Shown piece after piece: positions 1-10,073 of a stretch of 64,000 nucleotides of DNA. The stretch's first letter is position 1. Each line of letters opens with the position of its first letter. Below the pieces are notes generated by a model, which was not told the origin of the DNA, searched no databases, and saw only the letters and a list, made by a program, of their open reading frames with translations. Source of the stretch: Hyphomonas sp. TMED17 (GTDB lineage: Bacteria; Pseudomonadota; Alphaproteobacteria; Caulobacterales; Hyphomonadaceae); assembly GCA_002172915.1 (NCBI GenBank), contig NHBW01000006.1:283572-347571 (forward strand). The letters run 5' to 3'. A program made the translations under genes and the position numbers.

Positions 1-1
1 G

Positions 2-469
2 CCACTTGGTGTCGCAAAAATTCTTGCAAAAATCGTTGCTGAAGAGACCCCCGATCTGGTCATTCTTGGCAAGCAGGCAATTGACGATGACAGCAACCAG
101 ACCGGGCAAATGTTGGGCGCGATCCTGGATTGGCCGCAAGGAACGTTTGCGTCCGAGGTTAAAGTTGACGGCGGACAGTTCCATGTCACACGCGAAGTCG
201 ATGGCGGTCTGCAAACCGTGGCCCTTGACGGTCCTGCGATCGTGACAGTCGACCTGCGCTTGAATGAACCACGCTATGCTTCGCTGCCGAACATCATGAA
301 AGCGAAGAAGAAGCCGGTCGATACGAAAGCACCGGAAGATTACGGTGTCGATATCGCGCCACGTCTGTCCGTGCTCGAAGTGAGCGAACCGGCAGTTCGT
401 GAAGCGGGTGAAAAAGTCGAAGATGTCGCCACATTGGTATCGAAACTTAAAACTGCAGGAGCGATATAA
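2..469 (+). CDS. etfB: electron transfer flavoprotein beta subunit (5' partial)
   Basis: This is the C-terminal 155 residues of the beta subunit of electron transfer flavoprotein, the soluble heterodimer that passes electrons from acyl-CoA and other flavin dehydrogenases to ETF-ubiquinone oxidoreductase. The reading frame is open from the window edge. It contains the AMP-binding segment typical of the family, with the [15 protein letters not shown] stretch and the following LDWPQGTFA. The C-terminus, with KAKKKPVD and the DYGVD region, also fits EtfB. The start codon lies outside the window. The stop overlaps the etfA start by one base (TAATG), so the pair is translationally coupled. Confidence 0.95.
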   Translation, partial: PLGVAKILAKIVAEETPDLVILGKQAIDDDSNQTGQMLGAILDWPQGTFASEVKVDGGQFHVTREVDGGLQTVALDGPAIVTVDLRLNEPRYASLPNIMKAKKKPVDTKAPEDYGVDIAPRLSVLEVSEPAVREAGEKVEDVATLVSKLKTAGAI

Positions 470-1398
470 TGGCTGTTCTTATCATTGCTGATCATGACAA
501 TGCAGCATTGTCGGATGCGACCGCGAAAACCGTTACAGCGGCTCAGGCCTTTGGCGGCGAGATTGACGTTCTTGTTGCCGGTGAATGCGCCGCGGATGTT
601 GCCGCCGAAGCGGCCAAGCTGACCGGTGTTCGCAAAGTCCTGCATGCCGATGGTGTGGTTTACAAAAAGCAGCTCGCAGAGGCGATGGAAGCTCTGATTG
701 TCCCACTCATGGACGGTTATGATGCCTTGTTCGCCCCGGCGACGACAATGGGCAAAAATGTCACCCCGCGGATTGCCGCCAAGCTCGATGTCATGCAGAT
801 TTCCGACATTATCGAGATTAAAGACAGCGCGACATTCGTCAGACCGATTTATGCCGGTAATGCGATCATGACCGTATCGTCTTCCGACGCGAAAAAAGTT
901 GTAACCGTTCGTGGAACGGCTTTTGCAGCAGCCGGCTCGGACGGTTCAGCGGCAATCGAAACGGTTTCAGCGTCCGACGCGCCTCTGAAATCTAGCTTCG
1001 TATCTGAAGAAGTTGTCAAATCCGACCGCCCTGAACTGACCGCCGCAAAGAGTGTTGTTTCGGGTGGACGGGCGCTCGGGTCGGAAGATGAATTCCAGCG
1101 CCTGATCGTGCCATTGGCCGACAAGCTTGGCGCTGCGGTTGGCGCGTCGCGTGCCGCGGTTGACGCAGGTTATGCGCCAAATGATTACCAGGTCGGCCAG
1201 ACCGGTAAAATTGTTGCGCCAGAGCTATATGTTGCCGTTGGCATATCCGGGGCAATCCAGCACCTTGCCGGGATGAAAGATTCGAAAATCATCGTCGCCA
1301 TAAACAAGGATGACGAGGCACCGATCTTTCAAGTCGCGGATTACGGTCTGGTTGCCGACCTATTTTCGGCAGTGCCAGAACTCACAGAAGCTCTGTAA
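469..1398 (+). CDS. etfA: electron transfer flavoprotein alpha subunit
   Basis: This is the 309-residue alpha subunit of electron transfer flavoprotein, which holds the FAD and docks on partner dehydrogenases. The C-terminal FAD domain is intact: [14 protein letters not shown] near residue 195, [22 protein letters not shown] near 225-245, then [13 protein letters not shown] and the [13 protein letters not shown] segment that contacts FAD. Length is normal for bacterial EtfA. The start overlaps the etfB stop by one base. A strong intrinsic terminator lies about 27 bases after the stop and closes the operon. A probable role is electron collection from fatty-acid beta-oxidation or amino-acid catabolism. 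Confidence 0.97.
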   Translation: MAVLIIADHDNAALSDATAKTVTAAQAFGGEIDVLVAGECAADVAAEAAKLTGVRKVLHADGVVYKKQLAEAMEALIVPLMDGYDALFAPATTMGKNVTPRIAAKLDVMQISDIIEIKDSATFVRPIYAGNAIMTVSSSDAKKVVTVRGTAFAAAGSDGSAAIETVSASDAPLKSSFVSEEVVKSDRPELTAAKSVVSGGRALGSEDEFQRLIVPLADKLGAAVGASRAAVDAGYAPNDYQVGQTGKIVAPELYVAVGISGAIQHLAGMKDSKIIVAINKDDEAPIFQVADYGLVADLFSAVPELTEAL

Positions 1399-1424
1399 GA
1401 AGGGCTCTTTGAGAATAATTGAAG

Positions 1425-1457
1425 AACCCGCGGCCGGAAAAGGCTGCGGGTTTTTTT
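1425..1457 (+). terminator. intrinsic terminator after etfBA
   Basis: A GC-rich hairpin pairs AACCCGCGGCC with GGCTGCGGGTT around a short A-rich loop. A run of seven T residues follows at once. It lies just after the etfA stop and matches a Rho-independent terminator for the rightward etfBA operon. Confidence 0.85.
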
Positions 1458-1481
1458 AGACCTGTTCAACCCTCTGGCAGG

Positions 1482-2456
1482 TCAACCCGCGACCCCTGTC
1501 TGCAGGTCGTTATAAATAGCGCGACCAAGCTGCACCCGGTCATCAACGTTCATATCAGTCGTCTCGGCCTGCAAAACACAATCGATATGAGACCGCATAC
1601 CAAACCGGTTCGCAATCTGGATGGCCAGACCGGAACGGCCATTCAGCTCTAGCAGCAATGGTCCCTTCTGATCGTCAACCACAATGTCGACACCGAGATA
1701 ACCAAGCCCGGTGACATCGAAAGCCCGCGCGGCCATGACAAGCATCTCGTTCCAGAACGGCACCTGAAACCCCGACAGCGCGCTTTAACTATCGGGATGA
1801 CAGTCAATCCGCCTGTCATGTTGCATGGCGAATGTGGAAACACCGGTGTCGAGATTTAGACCGACCCCGACCCCACCCTTGTGCAAATTGGCCTTGCCGT
1901 CTGATTCCGACGTCGGCAATCGCAGCATTGCGAGTATCGGCACACCCTTAAGCACGATGATCCGGATATCCGGAACGCCACGAAAACTGATATCATCGAA
2001 TATCGGTGAAAAACGGACCCGCTCCTCGATCAAGACCGTATCCGGCCGGCCGCTCAACGAGTACATGCCCGACAATATATTAGCGACATGAAACCGGAGA
2101 TCTTCATAATTAATCCGCCGGCCATTCGACAATCGATAGGTTGGCTCGCCCTTCTTCGTAATCACCAGAATCCCGTTTCCCTGAGCGCCATTTGCGGGCT
2201 TGATGGCAACCCCTTGCGGGTGATCTAGCATCTCTTCGAGGTTACGGATCTGTAGTGTGTTATTGATCAGACCGACTAGTTTCGGCGTCGGAATGCCGGC
2301 ATCGCTCGCCAGTTTTTTGGTGATGGATTTATCATTCGCCAGACGTACCAGGCGCCTCGGATTCAATTCCGCCACGAGACGGACATTGCGCTCATTCAGA
2401 CCGATGACGTTGCGGTGATACAGATCAAGACGAGACCGAATACGCTGCCAGATCAC
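1482..2456 (-). pseudogene. RimK-like ATP-grasp alpha-L-glutamate ligase-like protein, interrupted by an in-frame TAA
   Basis: Read from a GTG at 2456 that overlaps the upstream stop (GTGA), this frame encodes about 324 residues, the usual length for the alpha-L-glutamate ligase-like family related to RimK. The ATP-grasp features are visible: NDKSITKKLASDAGIPTP, VAIKPANGAQGNGI (ATP-binding lysine and glycine loop), VPDIRIIVLKG, and at the far end TGLGYLGVDIVVDDQKGPLL with LLELNGRSGL (metal-binding Glu/Asn). A TAA at 1785-1787 splits it after CHPDS, and the same frame then resumes with SALSGFQVPFWNEML, exactly as the family continues. The truncated product would lack the metal-binding residues, so it is most likely inactive. 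There is no frameshift, so the loss may be recent. A sequencing error is the alternative. Confidence 0.8.
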
Positions 2457-3979
2457 TTGATAAGGTCCCGGAAACGCCAGACTTCCGACAGTCTCAGCCC
2501 CATATAGCGGCCAATCAGCAAACAAAAGCCCATGATTACGAGCAAAAGCTCCGGAAAATTGAACATCATATATTCGACCTGATTATTGCTCATCACCAGA
2601 TAGGCCAAGCTGGCAACGACCAGGCTTCCGACGCCCTGTTTGATGGCCTTACCGCTGGAATACTCCTCCCAGACGATCGACATACGCTCAATCGTCATTG
2701 TAATGATGACCATCGGAAACAGTGACAGTGACAGACCGATTTTGACATCTGTATCGGCTGTAATGCCGGTGATAAACGCCATGCACAGCACGATAAAAAC
2801 CAGAACAACCGCGAGGCGTGGTACCAATAGCAGCTTCAATCGTTCGAGATAGAAGCGCAACATCAGTCCCAGCGTGATCAATGAGCTAAACAATAGTAAA
2901 CCGGTCAACAAAGCGGTTTCACGAAAGGCAATACCAATCAGAACAGGCATGAAAGTACCGAGCGTCTGTATCCCGACAAACTGCCGGAGCACGACCAGAA
3001 GAAGAATACCAATCGGGATTGTCAGCAAGACGCGATAAACCAGCTGCGTGGTCAAAGGCAGCCGGTCATAATTAAACGCCTGAACCGTGAAATCGTCCCG
3101 TGCTGCCGGTGTCGATAGAATGGAACTGCCGCTGAAACGGGCCGGTTGAAGACTGATTAGCGTACTCAATTCCGAAATACCGGCAGCCTCCACCAGCTCG
3201 TCTTTGCCATACCAAATCGCAAAAAACTTAGACGGCGTGCCGGAAACAAAATAACGGAAATCCTGACCTTCGATATGATATTCCAGCCAGCTCATGGTTT
3301 CAGCGCGACGGCGTGGATCATCGAGAATGACCCCGTTTGCGATCCGGGCCGAAATGCCCTAGTTTACAAATACTTTCCGAACCAGTTCAAGCCGGCCCAG
3401 AGCCCCGGGCAGGGGTTCAATCAAGGCTTCGATCTCGTTTGACAGTGCTGAAGAGAACACCGATTGAAGCGTAAGCTCGGCGAACGAAACCTTATCAACA
3501 GACTGCCGGCGCAGTTCGGCCAGCCAGACAATGAACGCCTGCTGCTCAAGCTCCGTCGTAAACGCAGACTGACCGCGTTGTGGTGGCTGTCGGACAATGT
3601 CAGGTAAAGGTGTATCTCGTCCTTCTTCGACCAGCTTCGTGCGGTAGCGCAGAACTTTGGCTCCTTCCGGGTACCGGTAGGTCCAGACCGCCGTCCGGTT
3701 ATCGGTTATGTCATTTCGCCTTATGCGCAGACCGAAAGGGCCACTGTAAAACTGTTCATCGGCGATATCACGGCCTTCGACCTGCGCCGGCAGAAAAGCT
3801 TCGATTCTGACCGGCCGGTTATCGGCAACGAATTCAACAAGTACTTCGAAATTCCAGACCGTCCGGCTGTCACCAGGGAACACCGGATATTCGTAATTGA
3901 AGACCTTGTTAAAAAAGACCAGCAGCCCGACCAGAAAAAGGAACACTGCCAGTAATATAGTATGCAGCGCGCTACTCAT
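2453..3979 (-). pseudogene. inactive transglutaminase fused to membrane helices, interrupted by an in-frame TAG
   Basis: From an ATG at 3979, which overlaps the end of the upstream protease remnant, the frame spans about 508 codons, matching the family of inactive transglutaminase domains fused to seven transmembrane helices. The N-terminal half has a membrane anchor (LLAVFLFLVGLLVFF) and an extracytoplasmic domain. The C-terminal half has a series of hydrophobic helices from about 3040 leftward. A TAG at 3359-3361 interrupts the frame between RKVFVN and GISARIANG, the region where intact relatives read through a GIPARVV-like segment. The frame is otherwise unbroken on both sides. Known members of this family sit beside the ligase-like gene and a retropepsin-like zinc protease, as here. 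The internal stop makes it probably non-functional. Confidence 0.8.
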
Positions 3980-4337
3980 TGTCGGCTTGATCACAATTTT
4001 CGGTCGCGGCAAAAGTCGCTGCGGAATCGACAATGATCCGTGAGGCAAGGAATTCCCGCCCGAGCAAAACCTGATAGTCAAAATGGTTGCGGTCTGCGAG
4101 GGTGAATTCGGCCAGTCCCGACACGCCACCAACACAGACTGGCAAGTGAATAACCGGCCGGCGTTGAGTGCCACCGCTTTTCAACTTGATCGCGACGAAG
4201 GACGTAACATTCTGGTCATAGCGGATCGATCGGCCATTTTTTCCGACCAGCCGGAACTCGACCCAATTGTCGGCAAGCCAAACGATTGTTTCAGCACGTA
4301 CACCATTAAGCGCTCTCCACCGGACACACCGCACCAT
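3972..4337 (-). pseudogene. retropepsin-like 'ATP-dependent zinc protease' remnant, N-terminus lost
   Basis: This 121-codon frame keeps the C-terminal part of the PF05618-type aspartic-protease-like family: DNWVEFRLVGKNG, RRPVIHLPVCVGG, FTLADRNHFDYQVLLGREFL and IIVDSAATF. Intact members have an N-terminal segment with a catalytic Asp-Thr-Gly-Ala loop. Here the frame has stop codons just upstream of the ATG at 4337, and no such loop is present in frame. A neighbouring frame (ending at 4306) offers only a poor VNGA match. The gene is therefore 5'-truncated or frameshifted. Its 3' end overlaps the start of the membrane-protein gene, as expected of a coupled operon. The intact cassette is thought to act in an uncharacterised envelope or peptide-modification role. 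That role is inference. Confidence 0.65.
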
Positions 4338-4429
4338 TAACCGGCATGACCTCTATTAACAGAATGGCCCCAATTAACGAGGAATTGTCACAGCCGCAAG
4401 CGCATTGGGACTTCCCCTGAGCAAGCATA

Positions 4430-5206
4430 ATGCCTATTGCAGTGAATATGCTGAAGTCTCGTATCATTCCATGCCTCGATGTCAAAGACGGGCGCACTGT
4501 CAAAGGCGTCAATTTCGTCGATCTAAGAGATGCTGGCGACCCGGTCGCTCTGGCAAAAGCATACGACGCTCAGGGCGCTGACGAACTCTGCTTTCTTGAT
4601 ATCAGCGCCACACATGAAGGCCGCGGGACACTCCTCGATGTTGTCAGCGCAACCGCCGAGCAATGTTTTATGCCGCTCACTGTTGGCGGCGGCGTTCGCT
4701 CGGTTGCGGATATGGTTGGGCTATTGCGTGCCGGAGCCGACAAAGTCGCAATCAATTCCGCCGCTGTACAAACACCGGAAATCATTTCCGAATGTGCCGC
4801 GAAAGCCGGTCGCCAATGCGTCGTGATCGCAATCGATGCGCGGGCCGTCGGATCGAGCTGGAAGATATTCACCCATGGCGGGCGCAAGGCAACCGGCATA
4901 GACGCAATTACATTTGCCCGTGATGCCGAGGCGCGCGGGGCCGGTGAAATCTTGTTAACCAGCATGGACCGCGATGGCACAAAAAAGGGCTATGATCTTG
5001 ACCTGATCAAAGCTGTCACCGAAACCGTTAACATACCGGTTATTGCGTCCGGTGGTGCCGGGGCCGCCAAGGATTTGCCCCCCGCCATTCTTGAAGGGGG
5101 CGCCAGCGCTGTACTGGCAGCGTCAATTTTTCATTTTGGTGAAGTGAGTCTTGAAGAAGCCAGACGCTCGCTCACAGATGCCGGCGCGCCGGTCCGTCCA
5201 TTTTAG
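4430..5206 (+). CDS. hisF: imidazole glycerol phosphate synthase cyclase subunit HisF
   Basis: HisF is the (beta/alpha)8 cyclase subunit of IGP synthase. With HisH it converts PRFAR and glutamine-derived ammonia to imidazole glycerol phosphate and AICAR in histidine synthesis. Diagnostic segments are [18 protein letters not shown] with the catalytic Asp, [30 protein letters not shown] with the second catalytic Asp, [20 protein letters not shown], and VIASGGAGA. The first ATG (4430) has a weak GAG upstream. The ATG at 4448 (MLKSRIIP) matches the usual family N-terminus and may be the true start. hisE follows ten bases later. hisBHA are not in the window, so the his genes are dispersed. Confidence 0.96.
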   Translation: MPIAVNMLKSRIIPCLDVKDGRTVKGVNFVDLRDAGDPVALAKAYDAQGADELCFLDISATHEGRGTLLDVVSATAEQCFMPLTVGGGVRSVADMVGLLRAGADKVAINSAAVQTPEIISECAAKAGRQCVVIAIDARAVGSSWKIFTHGGRKATGIDAITFARDAEARGAGEILLTSMDRDGTKKGYDLDLIKAVTETVNIPVIASGGAGAAKDLPPAILEGGASAVLAASIFHFGEVSLEEARRSLTDAGAPVRPF

Positions 5207-5215
5207 GAGATTGAT

Positions 5216-5563
5216 ATGACAGAGTCCTCACTTGGGAATACCGACCAAATCACCTGGATTCTATCGGCTCTGGCAGCAACTATAGATGACCGTGCCAATG
5301 GCGACCCGGAAATCTCTTACACCGCATCACTATTGCAGGCCGGCCCGCTAAAATGCGCCAAGAAACTCGCCGAAGAAGGCGCGGAACTTGCCCTCGCCAT
5401 TGCAGCGCAGGATGAGCAGGCTGTCGCTGACGAAGCCGGCGATGTTCTTTATCATCTGCTCGTCGCATTAAGGTCCCGCAGCGTCAGCCTGAATGCCGTT
5501 GCCGATGCCCTCGCTAGCCGTCAGGGGCTCTCCGGGCTAGCTGAAAAGGCGGCCCGCAAATAG
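5216..5563 (+). CDS. hisE: phosphoribosyl-ATP pyrophosphatase HisE
   Basis: HisE hydrolyses phosphoribosyl-ATP to phosphoribosyl-AMP in the second step of histidine synthesis. The 115-residue protein has the MazG-like helical fold signature: SYTASLLQAGPLKCAKKLAEEGAEL, in which the paired Glu residues bind Mg2+, then VADEAGDVLYHLLVAL. It starts ten bases after hisF with an AGGAGA Shine-Dalgarno at good spacing, so hisFE form one transcript. The N-terminus carries about ten residues beyond the usual family start. Confidence 0.95.
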   Translation: MTESSLGNTDQITWILSALAATIDDRANGDPEISYTASLLQAGPLKCAKKLAEEGAELALAIAAQDEQAVADEAGDVLYHLLVALRSRSVSLNAVADALASRQGLSGLAEKAARK

Positions 5564-5621
5564 GCTTGGCCATGTCCGTCCGACCGGGTTGTCAGGCGCC
5601 CGACGCGTGCTGACGTGAATT

Positions 5622-5650
5622 TTGACATCAGCGACCTTGGTTAAAACATT
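5622..5650 (+). promoter_or_regulatory. candidate sigma-70-type promoter upstream of the acylase gene
   Basis: A perfect TTGACA (5622-5627) is followed after 17 bases by AACATT (5645-5650). It lies in the 216-base gap between hisE and the acylase gene, about 130 bases before the start codon. The -10 match is weak, so this is tentative. Confidence 0.3.
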
Positions 5651-5779
5651 CCTGGCCAAGATTGGCCGAAATTCGGTTTTGACCTATCCTCAATATCCGC
5701 CGGCACCCGCCAACGATCTGCGGCCCATAAAGCAGACAAGACTGCGGCCCGGCCGGGGAAACGAAGCGCGAGGCTAGAT

Positions 5780-7957
5780 ATGAAACAGGCGGGCCAGAGA
5801 CTGATCCGACGGATCGCCACAGCAATACTCGCCCTAGGCGTCACCGCGCTGCTTGTGACAGCCATCTGGGCTTGGCACCCGCTGCCATCAAATCCAAATA
5901 GCACGAGCTTGCGTACTGGTTCGACATTGTATAGCGCCGAGATCATCCGGGACGAATGGGGCGTGCCGCATATCTTCGGAACCCGTGATGCCGATACCGC
6001 TTTCGGGGTTGGCTATGCACATGCCGAAGATGATTTCGAAACAATTCAGGAAGTTGTCGCAGCGACGCGGGGCGTGCTTGCGCGCTACCGCGGTCTGGAT
6101 GGCGCCGCGACAGACTATGTTGTGAATTTGCTGGGCATCTGGGACACCGTGGAGACCTATTACGACGATCAAGTGGATCCGGAAACAAAAGCAATCGCCG
6201 AGGCTTACGCCGCTGGTCTCAATCTCTATGCCAGCGAAAACCCAGACGCTATTTGGGCCGGCTTAGCGCCTTTTATGGCTGAAGATATAATCGCTGGCTT
6301 TGTTCTAAAGACGCCGTTCTTTTACGGTCTCGACGAAACCCTTTTAGAACTGCTGGCAGAGACACGTGACGCAGCGCTCGCAACGCCGCCACAGCAGCAG
6401 GCCTGGCTGCTAAATCCGACATTAAATCTTGTCAGCGGGTCGAATGCTTTTGCAGTTGCGCCAACCCGTTCGGCCGATGGCGTTACACGGCTACTGATAA
6501 ACTCGCACCAACCGATGACCGGTCCGGTGGCCTGGTGGGAAGCACACCTGGTCTCGCAACAGGGGCTCGACATACAGGGCGGTCTCTTCCCGGGCTCGCC
6601 GGTCATTCTGCACGGGTTCAATCGTCATCTCGGATGGGCGAATACAGTTTCGAAGCCAGACCTGGTTGATGTCTACCGGCTCCGGATAAATCCCGAAAAT
6701 CCAAATCAGTACTGGCTCGACGGCGCGTGGGCAGAACTTGAACGCGATACTGCCGAACTCTCGATCAAGCTTTTCGGGCCATTCGCTGCAAATATTCTAA
6801 GACCGGCTTTCCGCTCCGTGCACGGCCCTGTGATCCGCGCACCCCATGGCACTTATGCGATCCGCTATGCCGGCATTTCGGAAGTCCGACAACTCGATCA
6901 GTATTACGCCCTGAACAAATCGCACACATGGCCGGAATTCTACGCCGCCATGAAAATGAACGCCTTGCCAAGCATCAATTATGTCTATGCCGACCGTACC
7001 GGACACATCGCACTGATACATAATGGCCAATTTCCCGAACGCATCGCTGGCTGGGACTGGACATCGGACTTACCGGGCGATCGCAGCGATCTGGCCTGGC
7101 GCAGCTATCTTCCATTCGACCAGGCACCAAAACTTGTTGCGCCAGAAAGTGGCTTCGTCTTCAACTCGAACAACCAGCCTTATTCGGCGACCGACGGCCC
7201 GGACAATCTCACCCCGGATATGTTCCCCGCCAGCATGGGTTTGCAAACCAATGAAACCAATCGGTCACTGCGGATATTAGAGCTGGTCAACCCGGACCAG
7301 CCAATCTCCCGGGACGACTTGCTCGCGATTAAATTTGATACTGGCATCGCCAAATCTTCGCTGGCCGATCAATTCATCCAAGAGGTTCTTGATCTCGACT
7401 GGACCGAGCAGCCCGAATTACAGCACGCGCAGGCGCATCTTAGAAACTGGAACTATCAAAGCGATCTGACAAACCCGCATGCAGCTCTTGGAAATCTGAC
7501 AACGCTCAGATACGTCACGGCCGAGTTTACCGGTGATCCCGGCCCGCCACCCGCGGCGGCATTTCAGGAGGCTTATGACTGGCTGCTCCGGCACCATGGC
7601 CGGATCGACCCGGAATGGGGCGACGTAAACCGTCTGCTACGGGGTGATCTAAACCTGCCGGTTAGCGGCGGACCCGACTTGCTACGCGCCATATATCCGG
7701 CAGAAATTAGCGATGATGGACAGCTCAAGGCCAATGCCGGCGACACCTGGATCGCGCTTGTGGAATGGCGCCCGGACGGGCAGCAGACGGCCCAGTCAGT
7801 GCATCAATATGGCACTGCCACAATGCATCCAGGATCGCCGCATTATAGTGACCAGGCCCCGCTCTTCGCAACAGAGGCCTGGCGGACCGTCAGTTTCGAC
7901 AGGGCCGATATCGAAGCGCGCAGCCAACGCACCTACCGTATTGGCGCAATCGATTAA
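5780..7957 (+). CDS. penicillin acylase family (Ntn) amidohydrolase, secreted
   Basis: This 725-residue protein belongs to the N-terminal-nucleophile penicillin acylase family (S45). Members are exported as one chain and self-cleave into alpha and beta subunits, with the new N-terminal Ser as nucleophile. A signal-anchor helix (IATAILALGVTALLVTAIWAW) opens it. EIIRDEWGVPHIFG and VGYAHAEDDFETIQE are typical of the alpha chain. Ser221 in SGSNAFAV is the likely cleavage and catalytic residue, followed by INSHQP and the PGSPVILHGFNRHLGWANT segment. Family substrates include beta-lactams, acyl-homoserine lactones and related amides. The sequence does not tell which. The 3' end overlaps the convergent DUF6065 gene by four bases. 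Confidence 0.9.
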   Translation: MKQAGQRLIRRIATAILALGVTALLVTAIWAWHPLPSNPNSTSLRTGSTLYSAEIIRDEWGVPHIFGTRDADTAFGVGYAHAEDDFETIQEVVAATRGVLARYRGLDGAATDYVVNLLGIWDTVETYYDDQVDPETKAIAEAYAAGLNLYASENPDAIWAGLAPFMAEDIIAGFVLKTPFFYGLDETLLELLAETRDAALATPPQQQAWLLNPTLNLVSGSNAFAVAPTRSADGVTRLLINSHQPMTGPVAWWEAHLVSQQGLDIQGGLFPGSPVILHGFNRHLGWANTVSKPDLVDVYRLRINPENPNQYWLDGAWAELERDTAELSIKLFGPFAANILRPAFRSVHGPVIRAPHGTYAIRYAGISEVRQLDQYYALNKSHTWPEFYAAMKMNALPSINYVYADRTGHIALIHNGQFPERIAGWDWTSDLPGDRSDLAWRSYLPFDQAPKLVAPESGFVFNSNNQPYSATDGPDNLTPDMFPASMGLQTNETNRSLRILELVNPDQPISRDDLLAIKFDTGIAKSSLADQFIQEVLDLDWTEQPELQHAQAHLRNWNYQSDLTNPHAALGNLTTLRYVTAEFTGDPGPPPAAAFQEAYDWLLRHHGRIDPEWGDVNRLLRGDLNLPVSGGPDLLRAIYPAEISDDGQLKANAGDTWIALVEWRPDGQQTAQSVHQYGTATMHPGSPHYSDQAPLFATEAWRTVSFDRADIEARSQRTYRIGAID

Positions 7958-8688
7958 ACGTCCCGCGGCGGTTTCAGGCGACGCTTTGTCTGGTGTGCTT
8001 CGGCGGCGTCACCTGTTGTTGTTTCCCCGCGCATATAATGGCGCTGCCAGCCAGCCTTCCGGCTTTCCGGGTCGCCGGCAACGAGCTTGTCATTAAAATT
8101 CTGGCGACTGGTCGCCCAATTCTTGAAGTCCGATTCAAGCTGCGGGTTTGACGAGAGCAGCTTTCGCTCCGGCTCGATATCCTCCAGTAATTTATGCTGC
8201 ATCGGCATAATGAAGCAAAAGGGTTCGCCCTTTTTGAAAACAACACTGCCCGGTCGTGTCATCTGCCAATTCATTGTAAAAGGAAAAGGCAGCCAGTCAG
8301 TTTCAACCAGTCCGCTTAAAGGGGCGATGCCGTCTTTAAAGTGGTTCGGAGCGCCCATGGTCCATAGCCCCCAGCCCGGTTCGGTCTGAAAAAGGTGCCC
8401 GGCATGAAACGTCACAATCCCGCGTTGGAAATGGCTATCTGCAAATGATGCGATCGCGCGGGGATCGGATTTTGTCGTGAACTGGATATCCGATTTACCG
8501 GGGCCGCCATTCCAGCTGATATTTAAATCGATCGGGCAAAGAATTTCCCAGCCTGTCGAATTCGCCATCGACAATGGCAAACAGCGATAAGGCTGCCGGT
8601 CAGGAAACGCGTCCATCCAGTCCCGATTGGACCGGCCGGGCACAATCTCCGGAGCAACATCATAAATCTTATAACAGTCGAGCTTCAT
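7954..8688 (-). CDS. DUF6065 family protein
   Basis: This 244-residue soluble protein has no signal peptide or membrane helix. I recognise it as a member of the DUF6065 family from the opening MKLDCYKI and RDWMDAFP, the central GWEILCP and the FPFTMNWQMTRPG block. The C-terminus is highly charged, with EPERKLL. Function is unknown. Some relatives are noted near secondary-metabolite genes, but nothing here supports such a role. It converges on the acylase gene with a four-base overlap and diverges from the deacylase gene across a 53-base gap, so the two probably have back-to-back promoters. Confidence 0.8.
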   Translation of the reverse strand: MKLDCYKIYDVAPEIVPGRSNRDWMDAFPDRQPYRCLPLSMANSTGWEILCPIDLNISWNGGPGKSDIQFTTKSDPRAIASFADSHFQRGIVTFHAGHLFQTEPGWGLWTMGAPNHFKDGIAPLSGLVETDWLPFPFTMNWQMTRPGSVVFKKGEPFCFIMPMQHKLLEDIEPERKLLSSNPQLESDFKNWATSRQNFNDKLVAGDPESRKAGWQRHYMRGETTTGDAAEAHQTKRRLKPPRDV

Positions 8689-8741
8689 GAATTTTATCTG
8701 TCCTAACTTGACGCCGGCCAGATAATTGCCTCAAGGGCAGT

Positions 8742-9245
8742 ATGGCCGCAAGTCCGTCAGATCTTTTTGCCTTCCTGTCGGCGCATAATATCGCGCACGA
8801 AACCATTGAGCATGAGCCGACCTTCAGCGTTGAGGACGGCCGCCATCTGAAATCCAGCTTGCCCGGCGGACACAGCAAGAATTTGTTTATGAAGGACAAG
8901 GCGGGTCACTTTGTACTGATTTCAGCGTGGGCTGATAGCCAGTTGCGTCTCAACCGGCTGCACCGCCAGATCGGCACAAGGAGATTGTCCTTCACCGATG
9001 CTGACGCGCTGTTCAGCCTGCTCGGCGTCAAACCTGGGTCCGTGACAGCGTTCGCTTTGATAAATGACCAAGCTAAGCGAACAGTGCGGTTTATCGCTGA
9101 TGCCCGTCTCATGACGTTCGACACCATCTATTTTCATCCGCTGATCAACACCGCAACGACCGCCATTGCCAGTCGTGATCTTCTCACATTCACCGCCGCA
9201 ACTGGGCATGGATGTGAAATTATAGATTTCGAACAGCTGATCTAG
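8742..9245 (+). CDS. prolyl-tRNA editing protein, YbaK/ProX (PrdX) type
   Basis: This is a 167-residue stand-alone aminoacyl-tRNA deacylase of the YbaK/ProRS-associated INS superfamily. By homology it clears mischarged Ala-tRNA(Pro). Family features are the HNIAHETIEHEPTFSVEDG segment, the GGHSKNLFMKDKAG motif with the conserved substrate-binding Lys, LGVKPGSVTAFALIND, and the C-terminal FHPLINTATTAI. The PrdX subfamily is common in alphaproteobacteria. The ATG at 8742 has only a weak Shine-Dalgarno (CAAGGGCAGT). The gene converges on the ZIP transporter across a 59-base gap. Confidence 0.88.
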   Translation: MAASPSDLFAFLSAHNIAHETIEHEPTFSVEDGRHLKSSLPGGHSKNLFMKDKAGHFVLISAWADSQLRLNRLHRQIGTRRLSFTDADALFSLLGVKPGSVTAFALINDQAKRTVRFIADARLMTFDTIYFHPLINTATTAIASRDLLTFTAATGHGCEIIDFEQLI

Positions 9246-9304
9246 CTCGCATATACGCCACGCCGGCCCGGTTACTAGACACCTGGCCAGACCATCAGAA
9301 ATGG

Positions 9305-10024
9305 CTAGGCCAGCGGTACCGACGACAACAAGACAGCGGCAAAAATCCCCAACATAAAAGCGAAAACATGACGACCCGAACTGGTTTCGCGCAATGGCGC
9401 CGTAAGCGGGCCCGTGGCAATATAGATCAACAAGCCGACGCTCAGTGCAAACATATTTGAAAGACTGTCGCTACCACCGAATGACACAATCGGATCGGCC
9501 AGTAACACGCCTAGCGGCGTCGTGATGCCGGCCACCAGAAAAGCCGTCACACAGGAACGCAAATTGCCAAACCCGGACCGCCGCAGAATAGCATAGGTCA
9601 CAATCGCCTCGGGAAACTCGTGCAGGATCAGACCGGAGGCGGCATAAACACCCGCACTGTGTTCCGTCGCAAATGTGACACTGTAAATCATCCCGTCAAT
9701 CAGCGAATGAATACCGATTGCCGTCAGGACCGAAACCACTTCAAAGCCCGAACTATCTGCCTTGTCAGACCATAGCTTTTGCAGAGCATAGGTCAGCAAT
9801 GCGCCCCCGACAAAGCCGACCAGCACCAAGACCGACGACTCGATCTCGGCTTCAAAAGCTTCCGGTAAAAGGTGCAAGAAGCAGACAACAATCAGCATTC
9901 CAGCCGCAGCGCTACCAAGCAAGCTTGCATGCCGGCCGGAAAAACCGGGACGCAGCGCAGCAACGCCAAGCGCCAAAGCCGTAGCCGACATCGCAAGTAA
10001 GGAAAAAAGAAAAGCAGAGTTCAT
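9305..10024 (-). CDS. ZIP family divalent metal transporter
   Basis: This 239-residue inner-membrane protein has about eight hydrophobic helices and the paired metal-site motifs of the ZIP family: IGIHSLIDGMIYS in helix IV and LILHEFPEAIVTY in helix V, with His and Glu as ligands. ZIP proteins import zinc or related divalent metals into the cytoplasm. The usual His-rich loop between helices III and IV is short (KLWSDKADSSGF). It is divergent from an ABC-ATPase/permease/DUF3299 set that in pseudomonads and vibrios is zinc-responsive, which supports zinc as substrate. A degenerate Zur-like palindrome lies 50-72 bases upstream of its start. Confidence 0.9.
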   Translation of the reverse strand: MNSAFLFSLLAMSATALALGVAALRPGFSGRHASLLGSAAAGMLIVVCFLHLLPEAFEAEIESSVLVLVGFVGGALLTYALQKLWSDKADSSGFEVVSVLTAIGIHSLIDGMIYSVTFATEHSAGVYAASGLILHEFPEAIVTYAILRRSGFGNLRSCVTAFLVAGITTPLGVLLADPIVSFGGSDSLSNMFALSVGLLIYIATGPLTAPLRETSSGRHVFAFMLGIFAAVLLSSVPLA

Positions 10025-10073
10025 AAATTTAACCGAAAATTTCCGAGATCAGACGCCCTAGAGCTTGATGAAA

